From positions 1,302,001 to 1,366,000 of the forward strand of contig JAPWDM010000005.1 in NCBI GenBank assembly GCA_035578155.1: 64,000 nt of DNA. Direction: 5' to 3'. Both the position numbers and the translations under genes were made by a program. The DNA is from Brachynemurus nebulosus. Taxonomy: Eukaryota; Arthropoda; Insecta; Neuroptera; Myrmeleontidae. The number at the start of each line of letters is the position of its first letter. The stretch's first letter is position 1. Shown here piece by piece: positions 38,834-50,600 of the stretch. The notes below the pieces were generated by a model. That model was not told the DNA's origin. It was given only the letters and a program-made list of their open reading frames with translations, and searched no databases.

Positions 38834-40281
38834 CTACTTATGACCGCGTTCATGTTTCCTTAAACTACTTGAATCATAAAATCCTTTCTCACAAAACGAG
38901 CACACAAAAGGTGTTTCACCAGTATGTATCCTGACATGAATCGTCAAATTGCCCTTTTGTGCAAAACATTTGCCACAAAAAGAGCATTTATACGGTTTAA
39001 TACCATCATGCAAACGTAAATGGGTTTTTAAGTGTGTACTTTGCGCAAACTTTTTATCACAAATATGGCAACTGTACGGTTTTTCACCGGTATGTTTCAG
39101 ATTATGGATCCTTAACGAACCTACATGGGCGAACGATTTGTGACAAAGATGACACGAGTAAGGTTTATCGCCCGTATGCACACTACTATGAGTTTCAAGA
39201 CCAATTTTACTAACAAAACTTTTGCCACATTCACTGCACAAAAATGATTTTTCAGCATTGTGTCGAAGTTTATGAGTTTGTAAATAAATTTTTTTACTAA
39301 AGCGTCGATCGCATATTTCACAGGCAAATGGTCGTGCCACATTTTCGACGCATGGGCGTCTCCGTAACGGTACATGTTTCCGCTCTTTTTTGGTAGATAT
39401 TGAGGATGGATTCAAATGTTTTTTCTGCATGTGAATTTGACACTGTTTTGATTGTTTAAAGGCTTTGCCACAGTAGTAACAAATATACGGAGTTTCGCCG
39501 GTATGAACTCTGAGATGTGTTTGGAGTGTTACAGCTTGAATGAAACCTTTACCGCAGATGTTACACTGATGCGGACGTTCGCCAGTGTGCGTCATCATAT
39601 GTCGACGTAAATTTCCACCTAGACTAAATTTTTGTCCACATACAGCACATTCGTAGGGTTTTTCTTTGGTATGAGTTCTCATGTGACTATTCACGTGACG
39701 AGCACTAACTACTTTGCCACATACGGAACAAGCAATTCGTTGTACGGATAGATTTTTCTTTTTTTCAGAATTTTCTTTTGTATCTTCGCTATTTTCATCT
39801 TCTGTGCATCCATCTTCACTTTTCGATCCATCTATTGCTGCATCTACATTTTCATTCTTGAATTTGTATTTATTTTCGTCAGAATGGTGTTCTTCGAAAT
39901 TTTTCTTCGATTCATTTTTTACAAAAATACTACCACAATGAAATTTTTCATCAATTTCTTCACATTTCTTTTTAAATTTATAAAATTTCTGCACATTTTC
40001 AGCACATTCTAAACAAATATTCGGTGGAAATCCATCGTTTTCTTGTACCTTGAAAAATAACATCGCATCATAAGGTACTTCATAGGCTCCAAGACTCCAA
40101 AGTATCTAAACAGGCTGGCTTAGGATAAGAAATAACATTTACTTACTTGTATGGAAGTGCACGCCATTATCAAGTCTGCTAATTGTTTTTTATCATTTTG
40201 GTAAGCAAATATTGGCTGTAGATCATCTTGAGATAAACAAGTACGGCATACTTTATCATATTCGACATTTTGTTCACACAT
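38834..40281 (-). CDS. ZAD-C2H2 zinc-finger protein, gene E (two exons)
   Basis: Predicted transcription factor of 449 residues. Exon 1 is 40281-40147 and exon 2 is 40048-38834. The 98-bp intron has donor ACAA|GTAAGT and acceptor TTCAAG, phase 0. Exon 1 is a 45-residue first half of the ZAD (C12, C15); exon 2 supplies C57/C60, giving the usual CxxC...CxxC domain. An acidic, Lys/Glu-rich linker follows, then ten fingers. The first (CSVC..) has only 11 residues between the second Cys and first His instead of 12; the fourth has H-x4-H. TGE[RK]P-type linkers join most fingers. It is the most diverged and most compact gene of the cluster, and its linker and finger array resemble those of B, C and D, so it may be close to the donor of that module. 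A 593-bp Harbinger-like MITE starts 142 bp upstream of the ATG. An in-frame ATG at 40063 lies in the intron and is not the start. Confidence 0.92.
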
Positions 40282-40422
40282 AGTGATTTAAATACGTTTA
40301 ATTAACAGTTTTTAAAAATCTTTAGCACGATTACCAAGTTTCAAAACTGAATGTACACAATTGTACCGTCTCGTATATCAATACATAATTTACTATTATT
40401 ATGTACTTAATTATTCAACTTA

Positions 40423-41015
40423 AGCGGCCCCTACACGCTCAATATTGTACAATCAACTTGTGCAATTTATTGAACGTTCCTCCAGACAGTTCAATAATTT
40501 TGTTAAAGAAATTTGTGCAATAAACTGAATGTAGAAATTGTAATTAATTAAACTGTTGTCTAATTTTAAATAATATTAAGTGATAAAAATGTTGCAAAGC
40601 AATAAATAATTATTCTTGCAAATTAATAATTCAAACTGGTTCAAATAATCAAATGTGATATTACAGAATAATAAACAAATCAAACAAAAAAAAAAAAAAA
40701 ACAAAACAAATAAAATAGTATTGCGCAATAATATCTACATAGCCTACAGACGTCACAATATTCATTCATTGTACAATATATTTCAAATTGTTTTTGATCA
40801 GCACAATATATTGTATTTAATTATTCTTTTTTAAACCTTAATCCCAATTTAAGTTTAAGGTTTAAAAAAGAATAATTGTTATAATTATACCCAAAAGACA
40901 TAATATTATATTTTATAATATTGTATTTACAACCCTTCAATATAACCTACAGACGATCCATAATATTGTACAACCTCAGATTTTGTGCAATATTATTGAG
41001 CGTGTAGAGGCCGCT
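40423..41015. mobile_element. PIF/Harbinger-like MITE upstream of gene E
   Basis: 593 bp with ends AGCGGCCCCTACACGCTCAA and AGCGGCCTCTACACGCTCAA and TTA duplications (40420-40422, 41016-41018). The interior has repeated TTGTGCAAT and AATATTGTACAA motifs and a hairpin near 40823-40877. It lies 142 bp upstream of the gene E start codon, so it may affect that promoter. Confidence 0.85.
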
Positions 41016-41423
41016 TTACATACACATATTTATTTATTGTTATAAATATAATTTATTAAACAATCAACACAATTAACAAAAGTGTAATTAACAACAAAAT
41101 CAATTATTATATAATAAATCAATTTGTAATTCCCCGAACGTGGTGGTCCTTCAAAGCTTTTGGATCTTGGCGACTTTATCTTGGTTGCATTCAACGCGGA
41201 TTTGGATATAGCGATTTTACACTAACTTTATTATAAAAATAAATATTTTTTAAAAAATAATTTTAATGTTTATTTTTGTTATATGGAAAATGAAATAAAA
41301 TAATTTCAAAAGTAAAAATATTATGTAAATGAGACCCGTAAGTAAATACTTACCTCTGCCTTTTTAAAATTCATTCGCTTGTCTTTTACTTCATTGGCTT
41401 ATTTGGCACAAAACCGGTTAAAA

Positions 41424-42185
41424 CAGAGGTCGGCAACCCGCGGCCCGCATGCGGCCCTTTACAAGTTTTCATGCGGCCCTCCAAGCAATATAATTTTTCG
41501 AACAATTTACTCTGCTTATGCAGAGTTGAGCATACTCTGTACTTTTTTTGTTCTCCGATGTTATTGTAACATATAAATAAAACGGTTACTAAAAATTTTT
41601 TTCCATATTGATTTTTAATAATATTTAGGTATTTATATTTGTATTAAGAAAAAAAAAGAAAATATGTATTCCTGTCGCAGCTTCCAGCATAATATAACGA
41701 ATTTTCGTTTACAAAAATTAGTTTTTCTCGGAAACTACTTGACATGGAATTATTGTTCGAAAATCTTTATGTGATTTTTTCTCTTCTTTTCAACGATCTA
41801 AGAAAATATGGCAAAAAACTTATTTTTTCCACAAAAACTTTTTAGGGCTAAAAAACCGTTACAACCGGACGTGTTTGACCTTTTAGACTAACCGGGCTCG
41901 TAAAAACAGAATGTTTCATTCAGGAGTTATCGCAAAGATATAAATTTTAGTGAATACTTAGTTATCAACTGGCTTCTAGGGACTTCAAAACAGATTAATT
42001 CTATCATCATTGCGGGCTCAAGTCCCGTTAAGACAGTGGTTTTAATAGCTGAAATTTTGATTCGAGAATTCGCTAAAAAAAACCTATTTAAGCTACATAC
42101 TACATTACAAAATATCTGACTGTGCGTCCCGCTAAATTTTTTTTTTAGAAATGGCCCGCCATCCAAGAAAGGTTGCCGATCCCTG
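41424..42185. mobile_element. hAT non-autonomous element in gene B 3' flank
   Basis: 762 bp with inverted ends CAGAGGTCGGCAACC and CAGGGATCGGCAACC, flanked by perfect 8-bp duplications GGTTAAAA (41416-41423, 42186-42193). The matching site downstream of gene D (near 55750) lacks it. It contains a copy of another dispersed repeat (the CTGTCGCAGC family, about 41665-42070). No transposase-like frame is visible. Confidence 0.9.
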
Positions 42186-42393
42186 GGTTAAAATAAATTA
42201 TTGGTTTTATTCCTATTTATACTGAAATTCCTATACACCCCGTTTGACAAGGATATTATCTGTACGAATTTATTAGATTAATAAAACAGAAAACAGTCTC
42301 AAGTTGTAAATCGTTTTGTTTTTTAAGTTTATTTAAAATTTTATATTTAGGTACATTTTTAACAAACGTTTTACAACTTTTATATGCCAAATA

Positions 42394-44460
42394 TTATTCC
42401 TTATGCGTACGTTTATGTTTTTTCATGCTACTAGAATCATAAAACCCTCGTCCACAAACCGAACATTCAAACGGTGTTTCACCAGTATGCCTTCTAATAT
42501 GAACCTTTAAATTCCCGTTCAGTGCAAAACATTTATCACAAAAAGTACATTTAAATGGTTTACTCCCGCTATGGATATGTAAATGCGATTTTAACTGGTG
42601 ATTCTTTTTGAATTTCTTATTACATATGTGACAACTATGGGGTTTTACATCTGTGTGAATGGAACTATGGACCTTCAGTAACCCTAATTTCGAAAAAGAC
42701 ATATTACATTGTTCACAACTGTAAGGTTTATCGGCTGCGTGACATCCATGATTATTTAATCCAGATCTACTTTTAAATCGCTTCCCACAATCCCTGCACA
42801 CATATGGCGTCTCACTTGTATGTGTAAGTTTATGCTCTTGCAATGATGCTAACTGGATGAAGCCTTTGCCGCAGATGTTACATTGATGGGGCCGCTCACC
42901 GGTGTGGATCTTCTTATGTCGACACAGATTTTCCGTGCTAGCGAATTTTCGTCCACAATTTGGACATTCGTAAGGTTTTTCTCCTGTGTGAGTTCTCAAA
43001 TGTCGTCTAAGCAGTGCTAATAACCTGAAACATTTACCGCAGGTGTTACACTGATGCGGACGTTCACCAGTGTGCTTCGTCATATGTACACGTAAAGTTC
43101 CTGCAAGAGTAAATTTGTGTTCACATACAGTACATTGGTAGGGTTTTTGCCCCGTATGAGTTCTCATGTGAATATTAATTTGGTTAGCCATAATCAGTTT
43201 ACCACATACAGCGCAAAGAATTCGTCGTACGGACTGACTTTTCTTTTTTCCAGAATTTTCCTTTGTATCTTGGCTATTATCATTTTCTGAATATTCATTT
43301 TCATTTTTTAATTCATCGTCTACTGCATCTACATTTACATTTTTGAGTTTGTATTTGTTTTTGCCAATAGGACGTTGTGATTTTTTCCGCTGAATTTTTC
43401 CCGCTAAACAACGTTTCTGATGTTGCTGAAGGTTATGTTTGTATGTAAATCTTGAAGAACACTTAATACAAATATAGGGCCGTGCTTTCCTTGCAGTCAT
43501 TAGTTTAGGTGACAGTTGTTCACTAGTGTCATTAAAAAAGTTGTCTGATGATTTTACATCATTATCGAAATCACCGGTAGGGACTTCTTCTTTTATTTCA
43601 TTTTTAATTTCATTTCCATTAAAATTTACTGACCCACTGTCTTTGAATTCTTCTTCATTATCAATTTGTGACACTAACTGATGTAATGTGAGATCAGATT
43701 GCACGCAAAGTACCCGAAAACGGTACGCAATCTCCAGTTGAGCGACACAATCCTGACATATTGAATGTGGTAGATTATCATCATATGAAATCTGTAAATA
43801 TTTTAATTCAATTAAGGTATGTAACTATAAGTAATTAATTAATAGCTGATGGCTTTTCCATATAAATAGTACAATTATCCACCGTCATTTTATTCATGCC
43901 AAAAGAAAAGAATAAACATTTTACGGGTGTAGCCCACGAATAGTTATTTCCAGGAGTGTCGGACTGAACAGTATAAAAAAATGCTGCTGTTTGTCGTGAC
44001 AATAAATTGATAACTAAGTATTTACTGTCGGATCGATTGTAGAAAAATTTATTTAACTTATATTTTTGTGGAGTAATTAGCCAATAAATTACATGAAAAT
44101 AACCCCAACAAAGTTTTACACCATTAACATTAATACAAAATATTTTATACAAAAGACCGTAATATGTCGAAATCCAAATTTATAAGTTATAATAAAATAA
44201 ACTGTTTGCGAAAATGCATGCAGAAATCATATGTATAATACTGTAATATTAAAAGTAGAATAATTTTATTAGCTTATAGGGATTAAATAGAATAATAAAA
44301 ATATTTTGATTACTTGTATTGGAGCACATTCCATTACTGCTTCTGAAATCATTGAAAATCCAGCTGCAGAAGAAAACAAATCAATCCGATCTTCGGAACG
44401 TTGTAAACAAATTCGACAAATATTTTCTAAATCTTCATTTGATATATTATCGTGGGTCAT
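42394..44460 (-). CDS. ZAD-C2H2 zinc-finger protein, gene B (two exons)
   Basis: Predicted transcription factor of 514 residues. Exon 1 is 44460-44314 (49 codons, starting MTHDNIS) and exon 2 is 43791-42394; the 522-bp intron is phase 0 and has no insertion, making it the reference for its paralogues. ZAD ligands are C15/C18 and C61/C64 (IC-QDC). The acidic region is followed by a C2HC finger at about residue 157, an E-type linker, and ten C2H2-like fingers. The first has an 11-residue Cys-His spacing; the sixth (CRDC...) has lost one residue between its histidines compared with gene D. The last finger ends HKRTHKE. Gene D is the closest paralogue, with similarity continuing downstream of the stop to about 41.25 kb. 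A hAT element sits in the 3' flank. Function inferred from domains only. Confidence 0.92.
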
Positions 44461-45469
44461 TTTTACTAAGTAAAATAATATTTTTTCAAACATATATTTT
44501 GATTTACATTATAACACATGTATTATGACGATTATAACATATCACATAATATGGTAAAATTTTTTATTAATTTATGTCAGTTGTAAAACGTTCAAATTTT
44601 TGTCAACGTATACTTTGAAACTATGGAAACAATAATCAATAACCAACATATTATGTATATATATTCTTTAAAAATTATTTGTATAGATTTTAAGTACAAA
44701 ATAGCATATTGTTATCAATTCAACGAAACAGCCTACTTTTTTATTATATTAAGCCATGGGATATTATTTCGCACGCTATTCCCACACGGCGTGGGCAATT
44801 GTTAATTTTTACATATAGTTACCCGTGCGCAAAATGTTACTTTTATTAGTAGGAGTACAAAATAGTATTTTACAATATAAGTTCGGTAATTTGCTTTTAC
44901 TGATGAAGAAAATGTTGCGAAAACGATACCCGCAGGGTCGAGTTTTTGCAATTTTCGAGATCAGTAAATGCACTTAACGCATCGTGTATTGTATAATATT
45001 TTTTGCACGATCGATTTAAAATAATTAAAGAATAAAAATATGATAAATTAAAAATAAAATTCGGATAATATATAAGTGAAATTTATATTTCTATATTATG
45101 ACATAGAATGCCATGAATAAATATTATAAATATTCATTAACAACTAATACGAATCTTTGTAGTGACAATTGACAACTATATTTGTAAATAAAAAATCAAT
45201 CAAGTGTCAATATTTCACTGGCGTGAACATTTTTTTTGAATTTTCTATTAAAAAAATTGAGGAAAATAGTTTGTTAAACTATAATTATATTAGTGAGAAT
45301 AATGAAATGGATGAAGCATTTTATTTTTGGCTGCAAATTTATTCTCATAAAATGAAAGGAAGATTATGAGAACCACAGAAAATTTTAATGATTGAACGAC
45401 CTTTTGAAATGTCAATAAAATATGAAGACTAATGGCAACAATAAAAATTTGGGGGACAGGTCTACCCAC
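44461..45469. other. Gene B upstream region
   Basis: The first tens of bases upstream of the start resemble those of genes A, C and D (TTTTTACTAA, AATATTTTTTC). No TATA box or initiator can be claimed. Small frames at 44623 and 45169 are not recognised. Confidence 0.45.
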
Positions 45470-46135
45470 ACTGTCAACTTCCCATTGGGTGTCCTTAAAG
45501 ACTTGAGACTACTACACATAAATAATTCTTTTTTCATTTCAGGCAACTTCTCCCCTGGGCCCCCGATAGAACCTTTGCCCCTTGCACCATACCGGGGGCT
45601 TCGCCTTCTGTACCTAAGGGTGGGGGCTCCACCCTTATCAAACAAATGATAACATAATTTGTTCTCAAGATATGCGAGACAAAATATATTTCAAAAACAG
45701 TTTCTTATTTCGTTTTTTTTTTTTTTTTTAAATTTTATAATAATATACTGGCGTTTTTAACATCAAGGAAGGTTCTTAGGCCATTATATAATAATGTTAT
45801 GGTAAAAAATCCATATAATCTATGTTATCTTAATAAAGTTAATTCTGTTTTTTTACCACAAAAAACAAACCGAATTTGCTGAAACCTTTATCCGGTCTTC
45901 ATTTTTTGATTACGCATCTAATGAAATTAGTCCAGAGTCGATATCATCATTTGTTCTCGAGACATGCGAGACGAAAAAAAATTCACGAACGAACGAACTA
46001 ACGAACGCACGCACAGACATCACGCTAAAAACGATGGATTCGGATTCTAGTGACCTTGAAACGTGGAGATATGTCAAAATTAGCGATTCGTAAAATCGGA
46101 CCCATTACAATAACTTCCTATGGGAAGTTAATAAT
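45470..46135. repeat. Repeat element with GC-rich middle, ending CCTATGGGAAGTT
   Basis: The left edge AACTTCCCATTGGG and right edge TTCCTATGGGAAGTTA are imperfect inverses. The middle holds GC-rich blocks (GGGCCCCC, GGGTGGGGGCTCC), and 45985-46100 has ACGAACGAACTAACGAACGC. Overlapping frames on both strands at 45412-45649 are artefacts. Superfamily not assigned. Confidence 0.55.
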
Positions 46136-46589
46136 AATGTGTAAACTAGTGAAAATTTTCATATAAATCGATTTATTTTCCTAATTGTTCAAATTGTACT
46201 TTTAATTTCAATATAATTAAATAATTACAATCATTTTTGAGCTAATTTCACTTACCACACTCCTATTCACTTACCACGCATTTATTTCACTTACCGCACT
46301 GTTATTTTTTGGTTTCCATGGATATAAACAAACGTTCGGGAAATGTAACTTACCATCATTGTCAACAGCATCGGTAAATGCATGAAAATACACGATCGTG
46401 CAAAAAATTAAATTATTCATAGTATGGTTTCAACCATTCGTTTCTATGCGAACAATAAATTGCGTATACGTTTTAATAAACATATATACGTTTTTTTTCC
46501 AAAAACTACTTTTTTAAAAAAGCGTTCCTAATTTGAGAATTGCGTATACGTTTTATTTACGAATCATCAAGAAACAGGCCTCAGGATAC

Positions 46590-46945
46590 GACCGAATAGT
46601 ATACTGTAATATAGTAACCAATGCAATAACCGTTGGTATCCGTAGTAACGTGTTCAAATAATTATTGTAAAAATATAATGTTGATAATAAAATTTTAATT
46701 TTTTAAGAAATTACAAAATTTTGAAAGAAAAAAATGTGATATTCGCTTTATTTTCAAAATACGTATGTATACTAATTATGTCCTGCAATAATTATAGTCC
46801 CATTTGCTCAAAAATGAACAAATTATAATTCTTTAATTTAACCCATCTCACCCCGTTACCTGCTTCAAGCAAAATGCCTACAAACTGGCTTTACGCTTTG
46901 TCTAGTAGTAAAATATTGTAATAGTGTTCATTGGTCTGTGAATAG
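46590..46945. repeat. Dispersed repeat, inverted copy of 36593-37340
   Basis: Reads TGGCTTTACGCTTTGTCTAG and AGTGTTCATTGGTCTG on the plus strand. It is shorter than the other copy because internal parts are missing. Confidence 0.75.
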
Positions 46946-47099
46946 CTTATTTATTTTATGGTTTCTTTGTATTTTTAAATTATGAATTTTTCTATATGTA
47001 ATTTTTATCTCACATTTTAAAGTCGTGAAAAGGAAGTGTCTCAAAGAGCTATTATAATTCTTAAAATGCTTCAAATGGTTAAATATTGTTAATCTGATA

Positions 47100-47566
47100 T
47101 TTTTGATAAAAATTGGTAAAATTTTTAGTCTATTGCAATGATTTAGAAACTTTACGTGATTGTAGATTTTAAATGGATAGCAACTATGCTGTACAAAATC
47201 TGTTCGGATTTTAGGGTCCCAAAAATACCAAAAATAAATTACCCGGTCGATTTAAATTCTTTTACTCTTAGAAAGCTAAACTATTTTAAATGGGTATAAA
47301 AATGAACTACCCAATAAATTAATTTAGAAAATTTTTCCACCATCAAAAAGTTAAACTATTTTAATTGGATATATGCTACACTATCTGAGATCCGCTACGG
47401 TCTTGACGACCCAAAAGTGCCAAAAATTAACTACTTACTTTATTTTGAAAATCTTTTCACTGTTAGAAAGCTAAACTACTTTAAATGGGTACAAGTCTTA
47501 GATGAGATCCACTAGTGCCCAATATTTGGAAATTTGCTATGTTATGCAAATGCCGCGACAGGGGTA
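47100..47566. repeat. CTGTCGCAGC-family repeat, inverted, in gene C 3' flank
   Basis: Its terminus (GCCGCGACAGGGGTAT) abuts sequence shared by the 3' flanks of genes B, C and D at about 47567, so comparison of paralogues fixes this edge. The interior contains degenerate relatives of the 120-bp unit at 33.8-35.2 kb (AAAGCTAAACTATTTTAAAT). Confidence 0.72.
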
Positions 47567-47646
47567 TTATGTTTTTCAAGTTTATTTAAAATTTTATTTT
47601 TAGGTACATTTTTAACAAACATTTTACAACGTTTATATGCCAAATA

Positions 47647-50600
47647 TTATTCTTTATGCGTGCGTTTATGTTTCTTCATGCTACTAGAATCATAAAACCC
47701 TCGTCCACAAACCGAACATTCAAACGGTGTTTCACCAGTATGCCTTCTAATATGAACCTTTAAATTCGCGTTCAGTGCAAAACATTTATTACAAAAAGTG
47801 CATCTAAATGGTTTAATCCCGCTATGGAGATGTAAATGCCTTTGTAAGTGTGAACTCCGTCTGAATTTCTTATTACAGATGTGACAATTATATGGTTTTT
47901 CCCCAGTGTGAATGAGACTATGGAACTTAAGTAACTCCGATCTCGAAAAGGATAAATTACACTGTTCACAAGTGTAAGGTTTACCGTCTGTGTCACAACA
48001 TCCATGATTATTTAATCCAGATCTACTTTTAAATCGCTTCCCACATTTATTGCATCCATATGGCGTCTCACTTGTATGTGTAAGTTTGTGCTCTTTCAGT
48101 GCTCCTAACTGGGTGAAGTCTTTGTCGCAGATGTTACATTGATAGGGCCGCTCACCGGTGTGGATCCTCATATGTAAGTGCAGGTTTTGCTTGTAGCTGA
48201 ATTTTCGCCCACAGTTTGAACATTCGTAAGGTTTTTCTCCTGTGTGAGTTCTCAAATGTTGTCTGAGATGTTGAACTTCCCTGAAACATTTACCACAGGT
48301 GTTACACTGATGCGGACGTTGACCAGTGTGCTTCCTCATATGTCGACGTAAATTTGGTGCAGTACTATATTTTAGTCCACAGTTTGAACATTCGTAAGGT
48401 TTTTCTCCTGTGTGAGTTCTCATATGTCGTTTGAGAGAAGGTAATTCCCTGAAACATTTACCGCAAGTGTTACACTGATGCGGACGTTCACCAGTGTGCC
48501 TCGTCATATGTCGACGTAAAGTTCCTGCAAGAGTAAATTTGTGTTCACATACAGTACACTGATACGGTTTTTGCTCAGCGTGAATTTTCATGTGAACATT
48601 TTTATGGCCAGCAACAATCAATTTGCCACATACGGAGCAAAGAATTCGTCGTACGGACTGATTTTTCTTTTTTCCAGAATTTTCTTTTGTATCTTGGCTA
48701 TTATCATTTTCAGAATATTCATTTTCAATGTTTAATTCATCTTCTACTGCATCTACATTTTCATTTTTAAGCTTATACTCATTTTCGCCGGTAGGAAGAT
48801 GAATTCGTCGATGTGTATTCAACGCTGAATCTGTACGAAATATTTTACCGCAAAATTCACAATTATACATCCGTTTGCCTGTGTGGACATTGATGTGTTC
48901 CGACAGACTGGTTGGTCGAACAAAACTCTTATCACAATGTGGGCAATTATATCGAATGTCACTGTGAACGATTGCATGTCTCGCGGTATGATATTTACTC
49001 TTATAGGTTTTCTTACAAATGCCGCAAGAGTATCGTCCATTTTCATCCAAAATAATGTTATCTTTAAATGTCGCGTATGGTTTGATATTCGGTTTAATCG
49101 GTTTAAAGTCTTCCTCCTTCACTTCTACTTCCTCGGAATCGTCTTTCATTTTTTTCCGCTTAATTTTTCCGACTAAACAACGTTTTTGGTGTTGCTGAAG
49201 GTGATATTTTCGTGTGAATCTTGACAAACACTTAATACAAATATAGGGCCGTGTTTTCCTTGCAGTTAGTGGTTTAGGTGACGGTTGTTCAGTTGTGTCA
49301 TTAAAAAAGTTGTCTAATGATTTTACATCATTATCGGAATCACCGGTAGGGACTTCTTCTTTTATTTCATTTTCAGTTTCATTTCCATTAAAATTTACTG
49401 ATCCACTGTCTTTAAATTCTTCTTCATTATCAATTTGTGACACTAACTGGTGTAATATGAGATCAGATTGCATGCAAAGTATCCGAAAACGGTACGCAAT
49501 CTCCAGTTGAGTGACACAATCCTGACATATTGTATGTGGTAGATTATCGTCGAATGAGATCTGTAAATATTTCGATGCAATTAAGGTATGTAACTTTAAA
49601 TAATTAATAGCTGATAGTTTTTCCATATAAATAGTTAGGAATGTGAAAAAATAATCGATTTTTATATTAATAGATTATTTTTTTCTTATAATCGATTTTT
49701 AATAATCAATTCTCTAAATAATAACAATCGATTTTTAGTAAATCGATTATATAAATTACACTCAATTTTTTTTTTAATCTAAAGTAAAAAAACATACATG
49801 GCGTTGGTCGCCTTGGTTTTAAAACCAGAAGGTTGTCGTTTTGGTTATTTTTACACACTTACCATTTTAATTGATCTTCATTCTAATAAACTGTTAAACT
49901 TAATCTGGTAGTTTTATTATTATATAGAAAAGTATGCGATTTTTCGAATAATTAAAAAAAAAAAAAGAATTTCTCACAAGATTCGATGATTTCTTCTAAA
50001 ATCGATTTTATTTATATTAAAAAGAGAAAATGGATTATTTAATAATCGTTTTTTTTTTTCACTCCATGTCACACCCCTATAAATAATACAGAGCAATTCC
50101 ATGTATAAACCGATCACCCAAAAATGGCATGTTCTCCAAATTTAAGTGTTGAGCTATGTACTCGAATATTATTGAATTATCTTCTACTTGGTCAGAGTTA
50201 TAATTATTCAAAGTTATTAATTAATTTTTAAAGGGGACCGAGTACTTTAATTTAAAAAAATAAAATCGAAAATCGAAGATAAGGTATTTTCAGTACAAAT
50301 GATTCAAGAAAAAAATAAAACTTGTAATTACTTCAATACATGTGCACATATTGGGATGGAAATCGGTCTGATTGAAAGTTTATGTAAAGTACATTCGATG
50401 TCACATGTAATCATTTTTTAATTATTCTTAGACTGAAAAAATTGATAAAATATTTTGGGGAATCCTCATTTGTGACCTTGAACGCAACTTTGAATAATTA
50501 TAATTCCGACAAAGTAGAAGATAATTCAATAATATTCGAGTACATAGCTCAACACAACTTAAACTTATTATATACACAGGGAAATTAAATTTGGAGAACA

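Noticed and set aside
40049..40063. Start codon at 40063 for gene E
   Set aside because: It is in the 98-bp intron; exon 1 at 40281-40147 completes the ZAD.
49561..49626. Start codon at 49626 for gene C
   Set aside because: It lies in the intron; the acceptor at 49560 and the first exon at 53457-53311 are conserved in the paralogues.
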